Shown here: positions 34,245 to 46,816 of the stretch, piece by piece
Layout: each line of letters opens with the position of its first letter
How positions within the stretch are numbered: the first letter of the stretch is position 1
Assembly (NCBI GenBank): GCA_035236585.1
Contig: CP141136.1
Coordinates: 30,836,949-30,900,948 of the forward strand
Length of the DNA stretch: 64,000 nt
Source: Warburgia ugandensis
Taxonomy: Eukaryota; Streptophyta; Magnoliopsida; Canellales; Canellaceae
Reading direction: 5' to 3'
The notes under the pieces: generated by a model
What the model saw: the letters and a program-made list of their open reading frames with translations, nothing else
The model's database searches: none
What the model was told of the DNA's origin: nothing
Position numbers and translations under genes: made by a program

Positions 34245-36568
34245 TGTAACACCCTGGGTCTGGGCTCCCTCAGTAAAGATATTGCCTGCTTTGGGCCGAA
34301 GCCCACACGGCTTTAAAATGCGTCCTTACTGGTAAAGCCCACCCAGACCCTTATCAGCCTCCCAGGAACTTTCCTCCTAGCGATGTGGGACTAACTCTCA
34401 GCGCATCGCGCCTTCATCCCCTTAGACCATCTTAGGCTACCTCAGACTATCTTGGGGCCTCCCCTCAAGCCATCTTGGCGCACCCTCAGGCCATCTTGGC
34501 AGACGACAACGGTAGCCCTCTCCCCCTTAGGGGACACGCGTCCACGCATGGACTCCCACGCTTCCACTCGCGTGTGGTTAGCCACCCACACCGTGTCGGG
34601 GGTTGGCTCTACTACCACTATAATGCCCCGGGTCTGGGCTCCCTCAGTAAAGATATTGTTCGCTTTGGGCCAAAGCTCACATGGCTTTAAAATGCGTCCT
34701 TACTGGTAAAGCCCACCCAGACCCTTATCAGCCACCTAGGAACTTTCCTCTTGGCGATGTGGGACTAACTCTTAGCGCATCCTGCCTTCATCCCTCAGAT
34801 CATCTTGGGCTACTCAGACTATCTTGGGGCCTCCCCCTCAAGCCATCTTGGCGCACCCTCAGGCCATCTTGGCAGACGGCAATGGTAGCCCTCTCCCCCT
34901 TAGGGGACACGCGTCCGCGCTTGGACTCCCACGCTTTCGCTCACTGCGGTTAGCCACCCACACTGGGTCGGGTGTTGGCTCTAATACCACTGTAACGCCC
35001 CGGGTCTGGGCTCCCTCAGTAAAGATATTGCCTGCTTTGGGCCGAAGCCCGCACGGCTTTAAAACGCGTCCTTACTGGTAAAGCCGACCCAGACCCTTAT
35101 CAGCCTCCCAGGAACTTTCCTCCTAACGATGTGGGACTAACTCTCAGCGCATCGCGCCTTCATCCCCTTAGACCATCTTAGGCTACCTTAGACTATCTTG
35201 GGGCCTCCCCTCAAGCGATCTTGGCGCACCCTCAGGCCATCTTGGCAGACGACAACGGTAGCCCTCTCCCCCTTAGGGGACACGTCCACGCATGGACTCC
35301 CACGCTTCCGCTCGCGTGCGGTTAGCCACCCACACCGTGTCGAGGGTTGGCTCTACTACCACTATAACGCCCCGGGTCTGGGCTCCCTCAGTAAAGATAT
35401 TGTCTGCTTTGGCCAAAGCTCACACGGCTTTAAAATGCGTCCTTACTGGTAAAGCCCACCCAGACCCTTATCAGCCACCCAGGAACTTTCCTCTTGACGA
35501 TGTGGGACTAACTCTTAGCGCATCCTGCCTTCATCCCTCAGATCATCTTGGGCTACTCAGACTATCTTGGGGCCTCCCCCTCAAGCCATCTTGGCGCACC
35601 CTCAGGCCATCTTGGCAGACAGCAATGGTAGCCCTCTCCCCCTTAGGGGACACGCATCCGCGCTTGGACTCCCACGCTTTCACTCACTGCGGTTAGCCAC
35701 CCACACTGGGTTGGAGGTTGGCTCTGATACCACTGTAACGCCCCGGGTCTGGGCTCCCTCAGTAAAGATATTGTCCGCTTTAGGCTGAAGCCCGCACAGC
35801 TTTAAAACACGTCCTTACTGGTAAAGCCCACCCAGACCCTTATTAGCTGCCCAGGAACTTTCCTCCTGACGATGTGGGACTAACTCCTAGCGCATCCCAC
35901 CTTCATCCCCTCAGACCATCTTGGGCTACCTCAGACTATCTTGGGGCCTCCCCCTCAAGCCATCTTGGCGCACCCTCAGGCCATCTTGGCAGATGGCAAC
36001 GGTAGCCAAGATGGTCTAAGGGGATGAAGGCAGGATGCGTTGAGAGTTAGTCCCACATCGACAGGAGGAAAGTTCCTGGGCGACTGATAAGGGTCTGGGT
36101 GGGCTTTACCAATAAGGACGCAATTTAAAATTGTGTAGGCTTCGGCCCAAAACGGACAATATCTTTACTGAGGGAGCCCAGACCCGAGGCGTTACAGTAA
36201 TATCAGAGCCAACCCTTGACCTGGTGTGGGTGGCTAACCGCACACAAGCGGAAGCGTGGGAGTCCACGCGCGACGTGTCCCCTAAGGGGGAGAGGGCTAC
36301 CGTTGCCGTCTGCCAAGATGGCCTGAGGGTGCGCCAAGATGGCTTGAGGGGGAGGTCCCAAGATAGTCTAAGGTAGCCCAAGATGGTCTGAGGGGATGAA
36401 GGCGGGATGCACTGAGAGTTAGTCCCACATCGCTAGGAGGAAAGTGCCTGGGCGGCTGATAAGGGTCTGGATGGGCTTTACCAGTAAGGATGCATTTTAA
36501 AGCCATGCGAGCTTCAGCCCAAATCGGACAATATCTTTACTGAGGGAGCCCAGACCCGAGGCATTACA
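34245..36568. mobile_element. TRIM concatemer with seven 156-bp LTRs in two orientations
   Basis: LTRs of 155-156 bp run, in sense, from TGAGAGTTAGTCCCACATCG to GGGGCGTTACA. Minus-orientation copies are 34245-34400, 34619-34774, 34991-35146, 35363-35517 and 35734-35889. Plus-orientation copies are 36041-36196 and 36413-36568. Internal segments of ~216 bp start with a primer site matching initiator Met tRNA (TGGTATCAGAGCC type) and end in a purine-rich GAGGGGATGAAGG tract; they carry no coding region, as usual for TRIMs. The orientation switch is at about 36008. The whole block is flanked by ATAAG (34240-34244, 36569-36573). The third and fourth units repeat the first and second, giving a ~745-bp higher-order repeat. 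Confidence 0.93.
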
Positions 36569-36573
36569 ATAAG

Positions 36574-37649
36574 TGTCATTTACCAAAAAAGTTTTAACAC
36601 TACAACAAACATTAACCAGAGAGGGTTTCATTAGCTCAAAAACCCTAAAAGTGAAAACTAGAACCACATATAATATACCATGTTTGAAAAAGACGCATAA
36701 CAACTCCAACAGAGTTAAGCCTTAAGCCATCTTGATGTTAAATGGTAATGGCAGTGCATACATTCTCATCCAACATCGAATGACTAAAGGCACATGAAAT
36801 ATATGCCCAAGATGCTATGCAACTTCTTCATCTTCATGCTGAGAGCATTGCCATGCACTTTAGACCACAAATAATTATATATGTCTAAGTGATTATAAAG
36901 AGGAAATGTTAATCCTACACCAAAGACTAGAAAGAGAGGCTTCAAAGGTCATACACTCTTGTCGAGTCCATGCAATACTTTGAGAGACAAGTTATGTTAA
37001 TGATCGACCAACTCACATCATAAAACTGAGTTCATAACCCAATCGCGTTGTAAAATTGATCCAAGGTACACAATGAAGATCATTGAACCATGATTTGCTA
37101 TATTTTGGCATATAAAGTCAACCTCTACTCAAGGGTCTTTTCTTTGTATGTTTATATATATTCAATAATCAAGATTGCCTTAATATATTCAGTCATCATA
37201 AAAATGTAATAAACAACCATGGGTAATTGAGAAAATGTAATCTCAACACTTAATCTAAGTGGATGAATTATCCACAATCACTTAATAAATAATAAACCTT
37301 GTATTTACCCCAAGGAAATTGGCCCTCAAATTTTCTTTGTATAATTATCTATATGCATGACACATAATACAAAATTTTACATTCACACATGGTTAGAATA
37401 GCAATTGACATGAATGTTGTTTGATGAGACCTTGAGGATATATCAATTTCAAGATGGACAAGCATATTAGTTGCAAGATAATAACATTGAAGATTCATGG
37501 TTATAAAATGTAAAATGTTTTTTCTTGAAATAGTAAAAAAATAAAATAAAAAAGGTTTCCTTCATCTTCATTAAAATGTTAAATAAATATCGTCACATGA
37601 ACTATGTGAAGTATTTTAGATGTCAAAAACCATGAAGCTTAAAATTCCT
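36574..37649. other. No recognised feature
   Basis: AT-rich, with no element or coding similarity seen. Confidence 0.35.
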
Positions 37650-37930
37650 TCATCATAAGACCAAACTTTGATCACATGTGCCACAGACATAAGTGTCTTT
37701 CTTTTTTAATGTGAAGATTTCATTAACAAAATAAGTAGTAAAATCGCCACAAATCAAGGCATAACAAAAAGAGCCTAATAAACAAAAGACAAGACAACCA
37801 CTAGACTTTTCTAATTGAAGTAATACCCTAAGCATCAAACTTACTGTAATCATTAATAACACATAGTGGTGCATGATGAGCCCAAGACTCATTCAACTTA
37901 CTTTAGAACCCTTCTTTCCTATGATAATTG
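37650..37930 (-). mobile_element. L1-type LINE, 3' segment (part 3 of a split copy)
   Basis: On the minus strand this continues, across the inserted LTR C, the RNase H region seen at 41321-41055, then runs into a typical plant L1 3' untranslated style of sequence (CTTTTTGTTATGCC, GAAATCTTCACATT then an A-rich end near 37705). Coding similarity is weak, and continuity with the next piece is the main evidence. It contains an A-rich end and no intact frame. Confidence 0.5.
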
Positions 37931-40900
37931 TGTAATATCCTCAATTTTTACTCTTAAAAATTTGTAATAAAATAAATTAATAAAATAAAAATTTTATAAA
38001 TGGAATTTTAACTTGAAATTGCTATATTTAGAAAGTGTCGATAGGATTCAAAAAATATAAAGAAAACCTAAAACAGAGTTCGGATGAGGGAGATATGGAC
38101 ATTTTAAGTTTAGAGGGAATTTTAATAATTAAGCAAGGGACCCAAATTAGAGGGGTTCGTTTTGATAACGACACCCCCTTTCCATTCCGATTCCATCACT
38201 AGTAGAGGAAGGTGGTGATCCTCTTTCCCTACGAGGAAAGCGGATCTCCAACTACAAAGGCATGCTTTCCCCTTTTCCCTAACGCAAAACAGCCCAGGAA
38301 TCCTTGCCTTCTTTGCCTCATTCTCTGACAAACACATCTGACGTATGCACTCACCGGAGGACTCCGATCTCCCTCTCTGCCTCAAATCAGTAGGCCACAC
38401 CCTCTATCCTTCTCATTTTCCTTTTTTTTTTTTTACTTTTCCCTCACAGATCTGGGCAGGATCTGGTCTTAACAGCCATTGGAAGGTTGATGAAATTAGA
38501 ACCGTCGATCATAGTTAGACCCACATTAAGGACAGCTCTGATGATAGATTTGAGTCATCCAATGTAATCTTTGGACCTAAAAACCCTAGGAATGGCTAAA
38601 ACAAATAAAAAATCAGAGCATCTGGGACTCCGATTGAGTCAAAAGAAGTTGGACGGTCCAGGTTCATCGTCCCCAATGGACAATGTAAATAGGACACTGA
38701 CCAGGATGCTCAGGCGTAAATGGCACACGTGAGGGTTCTATCGAGAGGCACGCGTAGGGACGATGTGCAAAACGCCTGACATCTTGGAAACCAGGACGCA
38801 GGCAACACTTTTCGCTACGCATCCTAGAGTAGGTGCATCTTGGGGACCTAAGTTTATGATGGTGTAAACCACTCCATCAGTGTAAATTGTGAAATTTGTC
38901 CATATTTTGATCTGAGATGGTTTTTTTGAGATTTTGGAGGCTACAAAAGCTCGATCTTTAATCTTAAAGGTTCGTTGCAATTTTTTCGATGACGCGGACA
39001 TGAATTTAACAACTAAACCTTAATTTGAGCATAGTTAATTAATCAAATCTAAGAAAATGTACCCAATTACTTAGATCAGGCCTTAGAACTTGAACATTTG
39101 GATGATTTAAAGGATGAATTGATGAATTTAAGGAACAGACTAGGTGTATTCATTTTACAATTGATATGGACCATTGATCTAACCTAGATCTTAGAATTTG
39201 TTGATCTAAGAGTGATCGACTGTTGGATCAAGGTGTAAACTTTAGATACACACTAAAATGAGTAGATGAAAATGAAATGACACTGATTAACGATGATTAA
39301 GGTTAGATTAATGATCTAATCATAATTAGAGCCCTTAAAGAATGATCCAACAGTTGGATCGCCATAGATTACATTGAGATGAAATAAATAATGCAACCGT
39401 GATATTAACAAATGCATCATAGCAAGCGGTTTGAGAGGAGTACATTCCTTATCTGATTTGGTTGTATTTTTATTGAGGTAGGTGATGACATTTAATGTGG
39501 CATTTTAATTTTCTAAAATCTTGCATCATCATAGCATCATGATTGATTGTGATTGATTGTCACATGTTTATTCATTTTGAATATCTATAAATTTTAAAGT
39601 TTTATTCCATGATTGATATGAGATTTTAATAGTACATTGAATGGGTTTTCATGATTGATTGTTTTATAATATTGATACAGCATATCTTATATATGATTAG
39701 TAAATATCTTTCTTTATTTATTGCATCACTGAGATTGGTGATTTTTCATACAATTGGTGGTGGAGGCTTAGTGGCTAGTCCTTTAAGAGGCTAACCCCAG
39801 GATGACGGGTGTGCCTTGGGGATTTGAGCTATGAGTTTCCTAATTTTACGAGATACACGATTTTCATATTTTGTGATTTATGACGGGTGCTTTCACTCGG
39901 TGAATGTCATGTTAGGAGGGAGTAGGACTAGCCACCCACCCTCTTAATTTATGATTTAATTATGATGTGATAAATACATGCCCACAAATGTCTTTTGGTA
40001 GGGATTTGGTAACATGGGTAGTCCATACTATCGGTCTTGGCCTTCCCATGAGGACAGACATTAAGTCTCCTATTATAGTGTCGATGGGGAGCGAGAGTGG
40101 TTGAGACCCTGAAGTGGTTGCCACTGCAGCATGATGATCCATACTCTTGTTATATATGCTTGCATGATGAGCATGGAGATGTTATTGTATGCTTGGGTGT
40201 GACGACACTCAGAGGATTGATATGAGTACTCATGATCGATTGTACGAGTGTATGAGACACTCGTGGGACCCATGTATTTTGGGTGCCTTTCTTGTTATTA
40301 TATGCTCATTGAGATTGGATCATATCATGTTTTACATCCGTAAAAGTATCATGTTTTACACTCATAAGATTCATGTTTTATCATGCATGATGTTTTACTT
40401 ATGATACTTATACTCCACGGATGTTATGACCTATGCTTATATTAGCATTGCTATTTGACTTACTTTTTATATTTCAATTGTTATTACATTAAATGTCTAT
40501 GTACCTACCAAGCAATAGCTTATTGAGGCATTGCTTTGTTTTGCAATGCCTCAAATATTGAGCACGACAGCAGGAAAGGCAAGGCCATGGTGGGACTGTG
40601 ATAGCAATGGGAATCATCTTTACCATACTGATAAATAGCTCGGAGTGAGTGATGAGATAGACTACATTTTAGATCTATATTATGGATTGTATATGCTTAT
40701 ACTTGAGTTTATTATGACATTTATGCACTATGGGCATGTTATTAAGTATGGTAGAATGGTATAATGGATAGACCTTGGGCCACATTATTATGTTTTGGAT
40801 ATTTATGGTTTAAAATAAAGGCGCCATTGATTTTGACGTTGAATTTGATATTAGTATTGTTTTAAATTTATTGCGACATACTTATATTTATCTCAAATCA

Positions 40901-41054
40901 TGGTTGCGATCTTTTCGAAAAAGGAAATAACACTCAAGGTTTTTAAGTGAACGTTTTATATAATATAGTAAATAAAACCTTTGACTCTAGTATCCTGACT
41001 ATATTTATTATTATTATTTATAAAAAAAATGGTATAAAAACCTGGGGCATTACA
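37931..41054 (+). mobile_element. Solo LTR C, large gypsy-type LTR (3124 bp)
   Basis: Fossil LTR from TGTAATATCCTCAATTTT to CTGGGGCATTACA, flanked by identical AATTG duplications (37926-37930, 41055-41059). It shares with LTR D the GTTCGGATG-GGGAGATATG block near its start and a short hairpin near its 3' half (40523-40554). The lineage is most like Tekay/Del chromovirus LTRs, inferred from LTR D. No internal region is attached, so it is a solo LTR. It is inserted into the L1 copy. Confidence 0.85.
40523..40554. repeat. 12-bp perfect hairpin inside LTR C, conserved in LTR D
   Basis: TTGAGGCATTGC and GCAATGCCTCAA are exact reverse complements separated by 8 bases. LTR D has the same structure at 46187-46217 (CTGAGGCATT / AATGCCTCAG). 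Conservation between two clearly different LTRs hints at a functional RNA or DNA structure in the parent elements. Confidence 0.7.
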
Positions 41055-41321
41055 AATTGCAACCCTATTAGCTTCATGATAAACATGCTTACATTTGACA
41101 TTACTAATTCAACTCAAGGTATGGATATATGCTTTCTTTAGCCTCTGATTCTCCTATATCATTGTCTCCCACTCCCTCTTCCTTTCCTTTCTGTTCATCA
41201 CCACTTGCATGTCCCTTGTGATTTGTAACTGAGATATGGCCATGTTAGTGGCCAATGTTAAGTCATGCTAGAGGGCCCACTACTCTACTTTCATCATTTG
41301 TTTGTTTTCTAAGGAAGTAGT
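41055..41321 (-). mobile_element. L1-type LINE, RNase H segment (part 2 of a split copy)
   Basis: Minus-strand reading gives MKVE-WAL-HDLTLATNMAIS, then QLQITRDMQVV, and KCKHVYHEANRVAI at the LTR C junction. This is the central and C-terminal part of an L1 RNase H domain (E--AL--GL-LA, then V-HV-REANRVAD). Several stops are present, so the copy is dead. It lies between LTR C and element D, both inserted into it. Confidence 0.65.
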
Positions 41322-42949
41322 TGTAACATCCCTAATTTCTAAATCTCAATTTTTATGAATTTTGGAAAATAGTAAATTAGGAGAAAAAGAACATATTAAA
41401 CTCATATTTTTAGAGTTTATAAGTAAAATACTAGATAAACATCTAATCTAGTATTTAGACCTCTATAACTGGATAGTACTCAACAAGACAATTCAAACAT
41501 ACCAAGTTTGCAGAAATTAGAGTTCGGATGGAGGAGATATGAGTATTTAAAAAATGAGGGGAAATTTTGTAAAAATAAGAAGAAAAAGAAAGACAAATGC
41601 CTTTAACAAAAGGGGCCAGATTTGATACTGGAATCCCCTCACTTAAGGGAGCCCGACACAACTTTGGGTATGTTAGTCCCAAACCAGACAGACCAGGGAA
41701 AAAAGAAGAAAAACCCAACGCCGGGGAGGAGGAGAAGAGAAGGGAAGGAGGAAAGTGGAGATAGGGAAGAGAAGGTGAAGAGGGAAGGAGAGAAGGAGAG
41801 AAGGAATAGGGAATAGGAAAGATGGGGGAAGACCTTGCACGCCTGGAAACCCTAAATCGCGCCAGCGAGGGAGATTGAACCGAGGGAGAAGAAGGTGGGA
41901 AGGAGAGATGAAAAGAAGAGAGGGAGGAGAAGAGGGAGAGCGATGATGTCGCCGAAGGAGGCTAGCATGCCAATGTGGAAGAAGGAGAAAAAAAGAAAGA
42001 AAGGGTTTATGGCTCAGCCGGAGTTACAACCTATTGTCGGAGACAACGCCAGCTCGAATCACTAATCCAGTATAGCGACAAGATGGAAACCCCCAACGTT
42101 ATTAGGAGATCCAAGGGGATCTTAATGGTCGATTGGAGGGGAAATAGTATGCACGTCTAGGTTTGGAGGTTTCACAACGGATCTGAGCCAATCCAACCCA
42201 TTCTATAAAGGGAAAATCACATAAATGCATCTAGAAAGTAAGATTTACAAAACCCAACTTTTGATTTGATAAATTTTGTTAAATCTATGTGATTTTTATG
42301 CCAGATCTAGATTTGTGGATGAACTAACTATTCAATTCCTAATCCAAGCTTAGGGATAGGTAATTTAGGGCATGATGTAGCTCAGGACATGCAAAAATTT
42401 CAGATCTAGGTTGAAAACCGATCAGACAATCTCAGCCGTCGAATTAGGTACTATTCACACAAGGAATCATTGTGCATTAATTGAGAACATTTATGGACTT
42501 GTCATCATTTGTTGCAAACATCTATAACATGAGTCATGATTAGAGGAAGTGAATTTCTTTTATCTCAATACCTTGAATGAAAGAGACGCAGTTTATTAAG
42601 ACTGTGATGGGTTGAGATTAGCCAAACTAGTGAATAAGGTTCATAGTTTCCTTAGTCTTGTGAACTGCTATCACCAAGTAATTGAGTTCACCAGGATGGC
42701 AGTGATATATATGCAGTTTTCTTTTATATTACATATGAGAGCTTGAGTTTTCACTAAATGAGGGATATGACAGTGATGTATACTATTATATGAAATTATC
42801 ATCTTATAGGTGTTCATAATTTGATTTACAATCTATACTTGTGAGTAGCCGATGAGGGCAGCTTAAGAGGGAGGTCAATGAGGGCTGGTGCGAGAGGCAC
42901 TGGCAGGCTTCTAGGTGCTTGCAGTATGATTTTGCTATTGATTGGTTTT

Positions 42950-43110
42950 TTATTAGCATATAATTGCTTGTTGGAGAGCCAGTATGCTTTAGTTTTAATT
43001 GGCATATAATGCATGTTAGTGAGCTAGTATGCTCTGGTTTTGACCAGTATATGATTGCCTATTGTGAGCTGTATGCTCTGGTTTTGATTTAGCATATGGT
43101 TATCTATTGA
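42950..43110 (+). repeat. ~45-bp tandem repeat in element D
   Basis: GAGC-AGTATGCTCTGGTTTTGA and a following -CAGTATATGATTG phrase recur at about 42981, 43026 and 43071 with a 44-45 bp period. Noncoding. Confidence 0.75.
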
Positions 43111-43959
43111 CAAGCAAATGCACTCTAGTATAGACTTGGCATAGATTTACTGATATATGAGCTAAGATGCATCAATTTTTATTGATATGGTGATTTTATC
43201 AATACTAAAGTTGTATATAGATAACTAACTCTTAAATGAGAGTTTGGTTCATGTTAATTGCATTATATGTGGTGATGATGTGTTCTAATTGAATTATGAG
43301 TTGTTTGATATGATAAGGTTTACCATTTAGCGAATTATATGTGAATTGGTATATGAGGAGATGACGTGATGTGAAATTGTCTATTTATAGATATTAATTA
43401 TGAAATTACTGACATGGTTAGTTATCTTGTGATATGGGTATACTTTTAGAAGTGTTTAAAGAATGACATGGAAAGAATTTCGAGAATAAAATTCCTATAA
43501 GGAGGGAAGAATGTAACATCCCTCATTTCTAAATCTAAATTTTAGTGAATTTTGAAAAATAGTAAATTGGGAGGAAAAGAGCATATTAAACTCATATTTT
43601 TGGAGTTTATAAGTGAAATACTAGATAAACATCTAATCTAGCATTTAGACCTCTATAATTGGATAGTACTCAACAAGATGATTCAAACGACACCAAGTTT
43701 CCAAAAATCAGAATTCGGATGGAGGAGATATGAGTATTTAAAATATGAGAGGCAATTTTGTAAAAATAAGAAGAAAAAAAAAAAGAAAGACAAATCACTT
43801 AAACGAAGGGGACCATATTTGATATTGGCACCCCCTCACTTAAGGGGAGGCCGACACAATGTTGAGTCTATTCGTCCCAAACTTGATAGACCAAGGGAAA
43901 AAAGAAGAAGAAGAAAAACCTGACGTCAGGGAGGAGGAAAGAGGAAAGAGGAGAGAGGG

Positions 43960-44004
43960 CAGAGAAGGAGAAGGAGAAGGAGAAGGAGAAGGAGAAGGAG
44001 AAGA
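43960..44004 (+). repeat. (GAGAAG)n simple repeat in the 3' LTR of element D
   Basis: Seven or so hexamers of AGAAGG type. The matching part of the 5' LTR has only irregular purine-rich sequence, so the repeat grew after the LTRs separated. Confidence 0.85.
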
Positions 44005-45599
44005 TGGAAGGATAGAAGGAAGAGGGGAAAGGAAAGATGGGGGGAAGACCTTGCACTCCTGAAAACCCTAAATCGGGCCAACAAGGGAGACTGAACTGAG
44101 GGAGAAGAAGACAGGAAGGAGAGAGGAAAAGAAGAGAGGGGGGAGAAGAAGGAGAGAGATGATGTCGCTGGAGGAGGCTAGCATGCCAATGTGGAAGAAG
44201 GAGAAAAAAGAAAAGAAAAAAAGAAAGGGTTTATGGGTCTGCCGGAGTTACAAGACGTCGTCAGCTCAGATCACTTATCTAAGCGGATCATTTTGTCTAG
44301 CACGGTGACAAGATGGAAACCCCCAAGGTTAGTGGGAGATCTGAGAGGATCTTGATCATAGATCAGAGGGGAAACAATATGCATGTCTAGGTTTGGAGGT
44401 TTCACAACGGATCTAAGCCAATCCAGCCCATTCTAAAGAAGGAAAAGCACAGAAACGTACCTAAAAGGTAAGATCTACAAAACCCAACTTTTGATTTGAT
44501 AAATTTTGTTAAATCCATGTGATTTTTATGCTAGATCTAGATTTGTGGATGATTTAACCATTCAATTCCTAATCCAAGCTTAGGGATAGGTAATTTATGG
44601 CATGATGTAGCTCAAAACATATCAAAAATTTCATATCTAAGTTGAAAACAGATAAGACAATCTCAGTTGTCGGATCGAGTACTGTTTACATAGTAATTTT
44701 ATGATATCTGATCAACAATCAGACACCAAGATGAGTTCCATGTCCTTAAAAATGATAGGGTAACTAGAATTATATGAATTTGAAGTGAAACAGATCAGAT
44801 GATCTAGGCCATCTGATCTGTCATTATTCAAACAGAGACCTAGTGATGTTGGATCAATGATATGATGCCAAGGATGGACTCCTGAACCTTGAATTAGCTT
44901 AGATATAATATAAATAGGGGCATTTGGATAAACATATAATAAAAAAATTTGGGTGATATGAACTGTTCATGATGCTTATTATATCAATCTGATTTAATAA
45001 TACAATTATAGGTTGTATTGAGGGCTATAACATGGAAAGTAACACCCAACTCCAACCCAAGAGTTGATCTAGATAGGAATCAAGGGTTAAGACCACTGAA
45101 CAGTGAAAGTGACTTGCGGTCACTTAAAAAGAGTAATGGATAACCAATCTAGGGCTAATGGCGTGGATTGAAAATGCAGTAACTGCTTGTCATTAAATTA
45201 GCTATCAACCAATAGCTAATGAAACACCTTTAGCACAGTAATAAACACTGTCAAGTTTACCTTGTGCTAAATAGTGCTAGGGAAGCTAGGAGAAGTCCTA
45301 GAATTGTGTAAATGAATATGTGTTTGTATTGTTACAAAGGTGTGATTGATCGGAAGTGCGCACGTAAACTGAATGGGAACTAGAAGATCTCCATTTGAGG
45401 TAGGTGGAATTAAGATTGCTAAGATTTTTACTATATATGCATGCGTATATGAATTTTAAGCATTAAAATAAATCTTTTTAGTTTATATGAAAAATGAGAT
45501 GAATGAGCATGTTGAAATTGAACCATGATTAAACTGTTTATACATAAGCTATGTGTTATTGTGAACCATGTGAGAAATATAAGACAAATACCAGGAATT

Positions 45600-45845
45600 G
45601 ATCCTTGAGGTGTGTCTTTGGGTTTAACCCTCTGCATCAACTCACTGTGCCAAAAGAGGATAATCAGAAACAATGCCTTGAGGTATGTCTTTGGGTTTGG
45701 TGTGTCTTCGGGTTTAATCTACTGAGCCGACTCACTGTGCTAAAACAGGTTAATTAGAAACAATGCCTTGAGGTGTGTCTTTGGGTCTAGTGTGTCTCTA
45801 GGTTAACCCCCTGTGCCAACTCACTGCGCCAAGAGGATAAAATGT
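45600..45845 (+). repeat. 73-90-bp tandem repeat in the 3' LTR of element D
   Basis: Three units begin CCTTGAGGT-TGTCTTTGGG at 45603, 45676 and 45766 and contain CAACTCACTGTGCCAA-like phrases. Length variation comes from a partly repeated GTGTGTCT-GGGTTTAA phrase. Confidence 0.8.
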
Positions 45846-46816
45846 CTGTTGTGTGCTTAATACACAAAACGACGCATTGGTATTTAATATGTGAAATGGC
45901 TCGAAAGAGCGAAGACTAGTATCAGGAAATGTAAATGACTTGTAAGTTTGACATGTGACTACGTACTTTGCATTTCAAAGAATGTGTTTTGTACTGATGC
46001 ATTGGTATTTCTTCCATTTTGGCATGGATTCATGATTTTGATGAATGTTGAATGATTCAAGTTAAATGATAATTGAATTGTGTTTACATGATTCAGCATG
46101 GACAAAATGATTTATATAAGATTATCGTAAATTTTTTTATATAAAATTGCATCTTATTCCACCTACACAAGTGATTGCTTGTGTGCTGAGGCATTGCTTT
46201 GGTTTGAAATGCCTCAGATACAGAGAATAGTAGCAAGCTTGGCATGTTGACAATATCTCAAAACAGAGAACTCCCAAGGAATAGGAGATGTTTACTAAAG
46301 GAGTGTGCCAACGAAAGCTTTAGAAAAGGACAGGTAAGAATTGGTTTTTAATATTGAAGTTATGGTATCCAATCAGAAAGAGACTACATTGTATGTAATT
46401 ATGGGAATTTGGAAGACTTATGTGATTGGGTTGTGCTGTGGAGGTTCTAGGTGTGTTTGGTTAATGTAAATTATTTTTATTTTGTTAGATGTATGAAAGG
46501 GAGATAGAGTCTCCATTTATGTTTTAAAATGTCAATGAATGTTTATCTGGTACTTCGCAATGACATGCATTAAATGTCATATGTCCAAAAATAGAGGAAA
46601 CTCTGCGTGATTTTCGGTAGAAATGAGTGCTCATTTCACCGAGAATCCCTGTTTTTGAGAAGGAAAAATGACATTGGGGGTTTTTCAAAGTGAATTTAAA
46701 AGATAAGATTCTTCCACTATTGTTTACCCTTTTAAAAATTATTTTATTAGAGTTCTAGCTTGCTAAGTCAATGTCTTTTGAACTAAAAAAGTGTTATAAA
46801 AGCCCGAGTAGTCACA

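Larger units (their letters stand above)
41322..46816 (+). mobile_element. Element D, Ty3/gypsy (Tekay/Del-like) with most of its inside missing
   Basis: Fossil with identical 5-bp duplications GTAGT at 41317-41321 and 46817-46821. Parts: a 5' LTR portion from 41322 (TGTAACATCCCTAATTTC), matching the first ~1.15 kb of the 3' LTR; an internal remnant ending at 43511 with the chromovirus signature AATTTCGAGAATAAAATTCC and a polypurine tract (AAGGAGGGAAGAA); and a 3' LTR at 43512-46816 ending AAAAGCCCGAGTAGTCACA. The gag-pol coding region is essentially absent and the element is broken. The two LTR starts differ at a modest number of sites, so the insertion is not very recent. Confidence 0.85.

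Noticed and set aside
34452-36506. Overlapping long frames on both strands, 80-134 codons each
   Set aside because: They fall in the GC-rich TRIM repeats, shift frame between units and match no protein. The DNA is explained by the LTR and internal segments.
31866-36568. CRISPR-like array
   Set aside because: Units are long, have no unique spacers and include LTR ends; the host is a plant.
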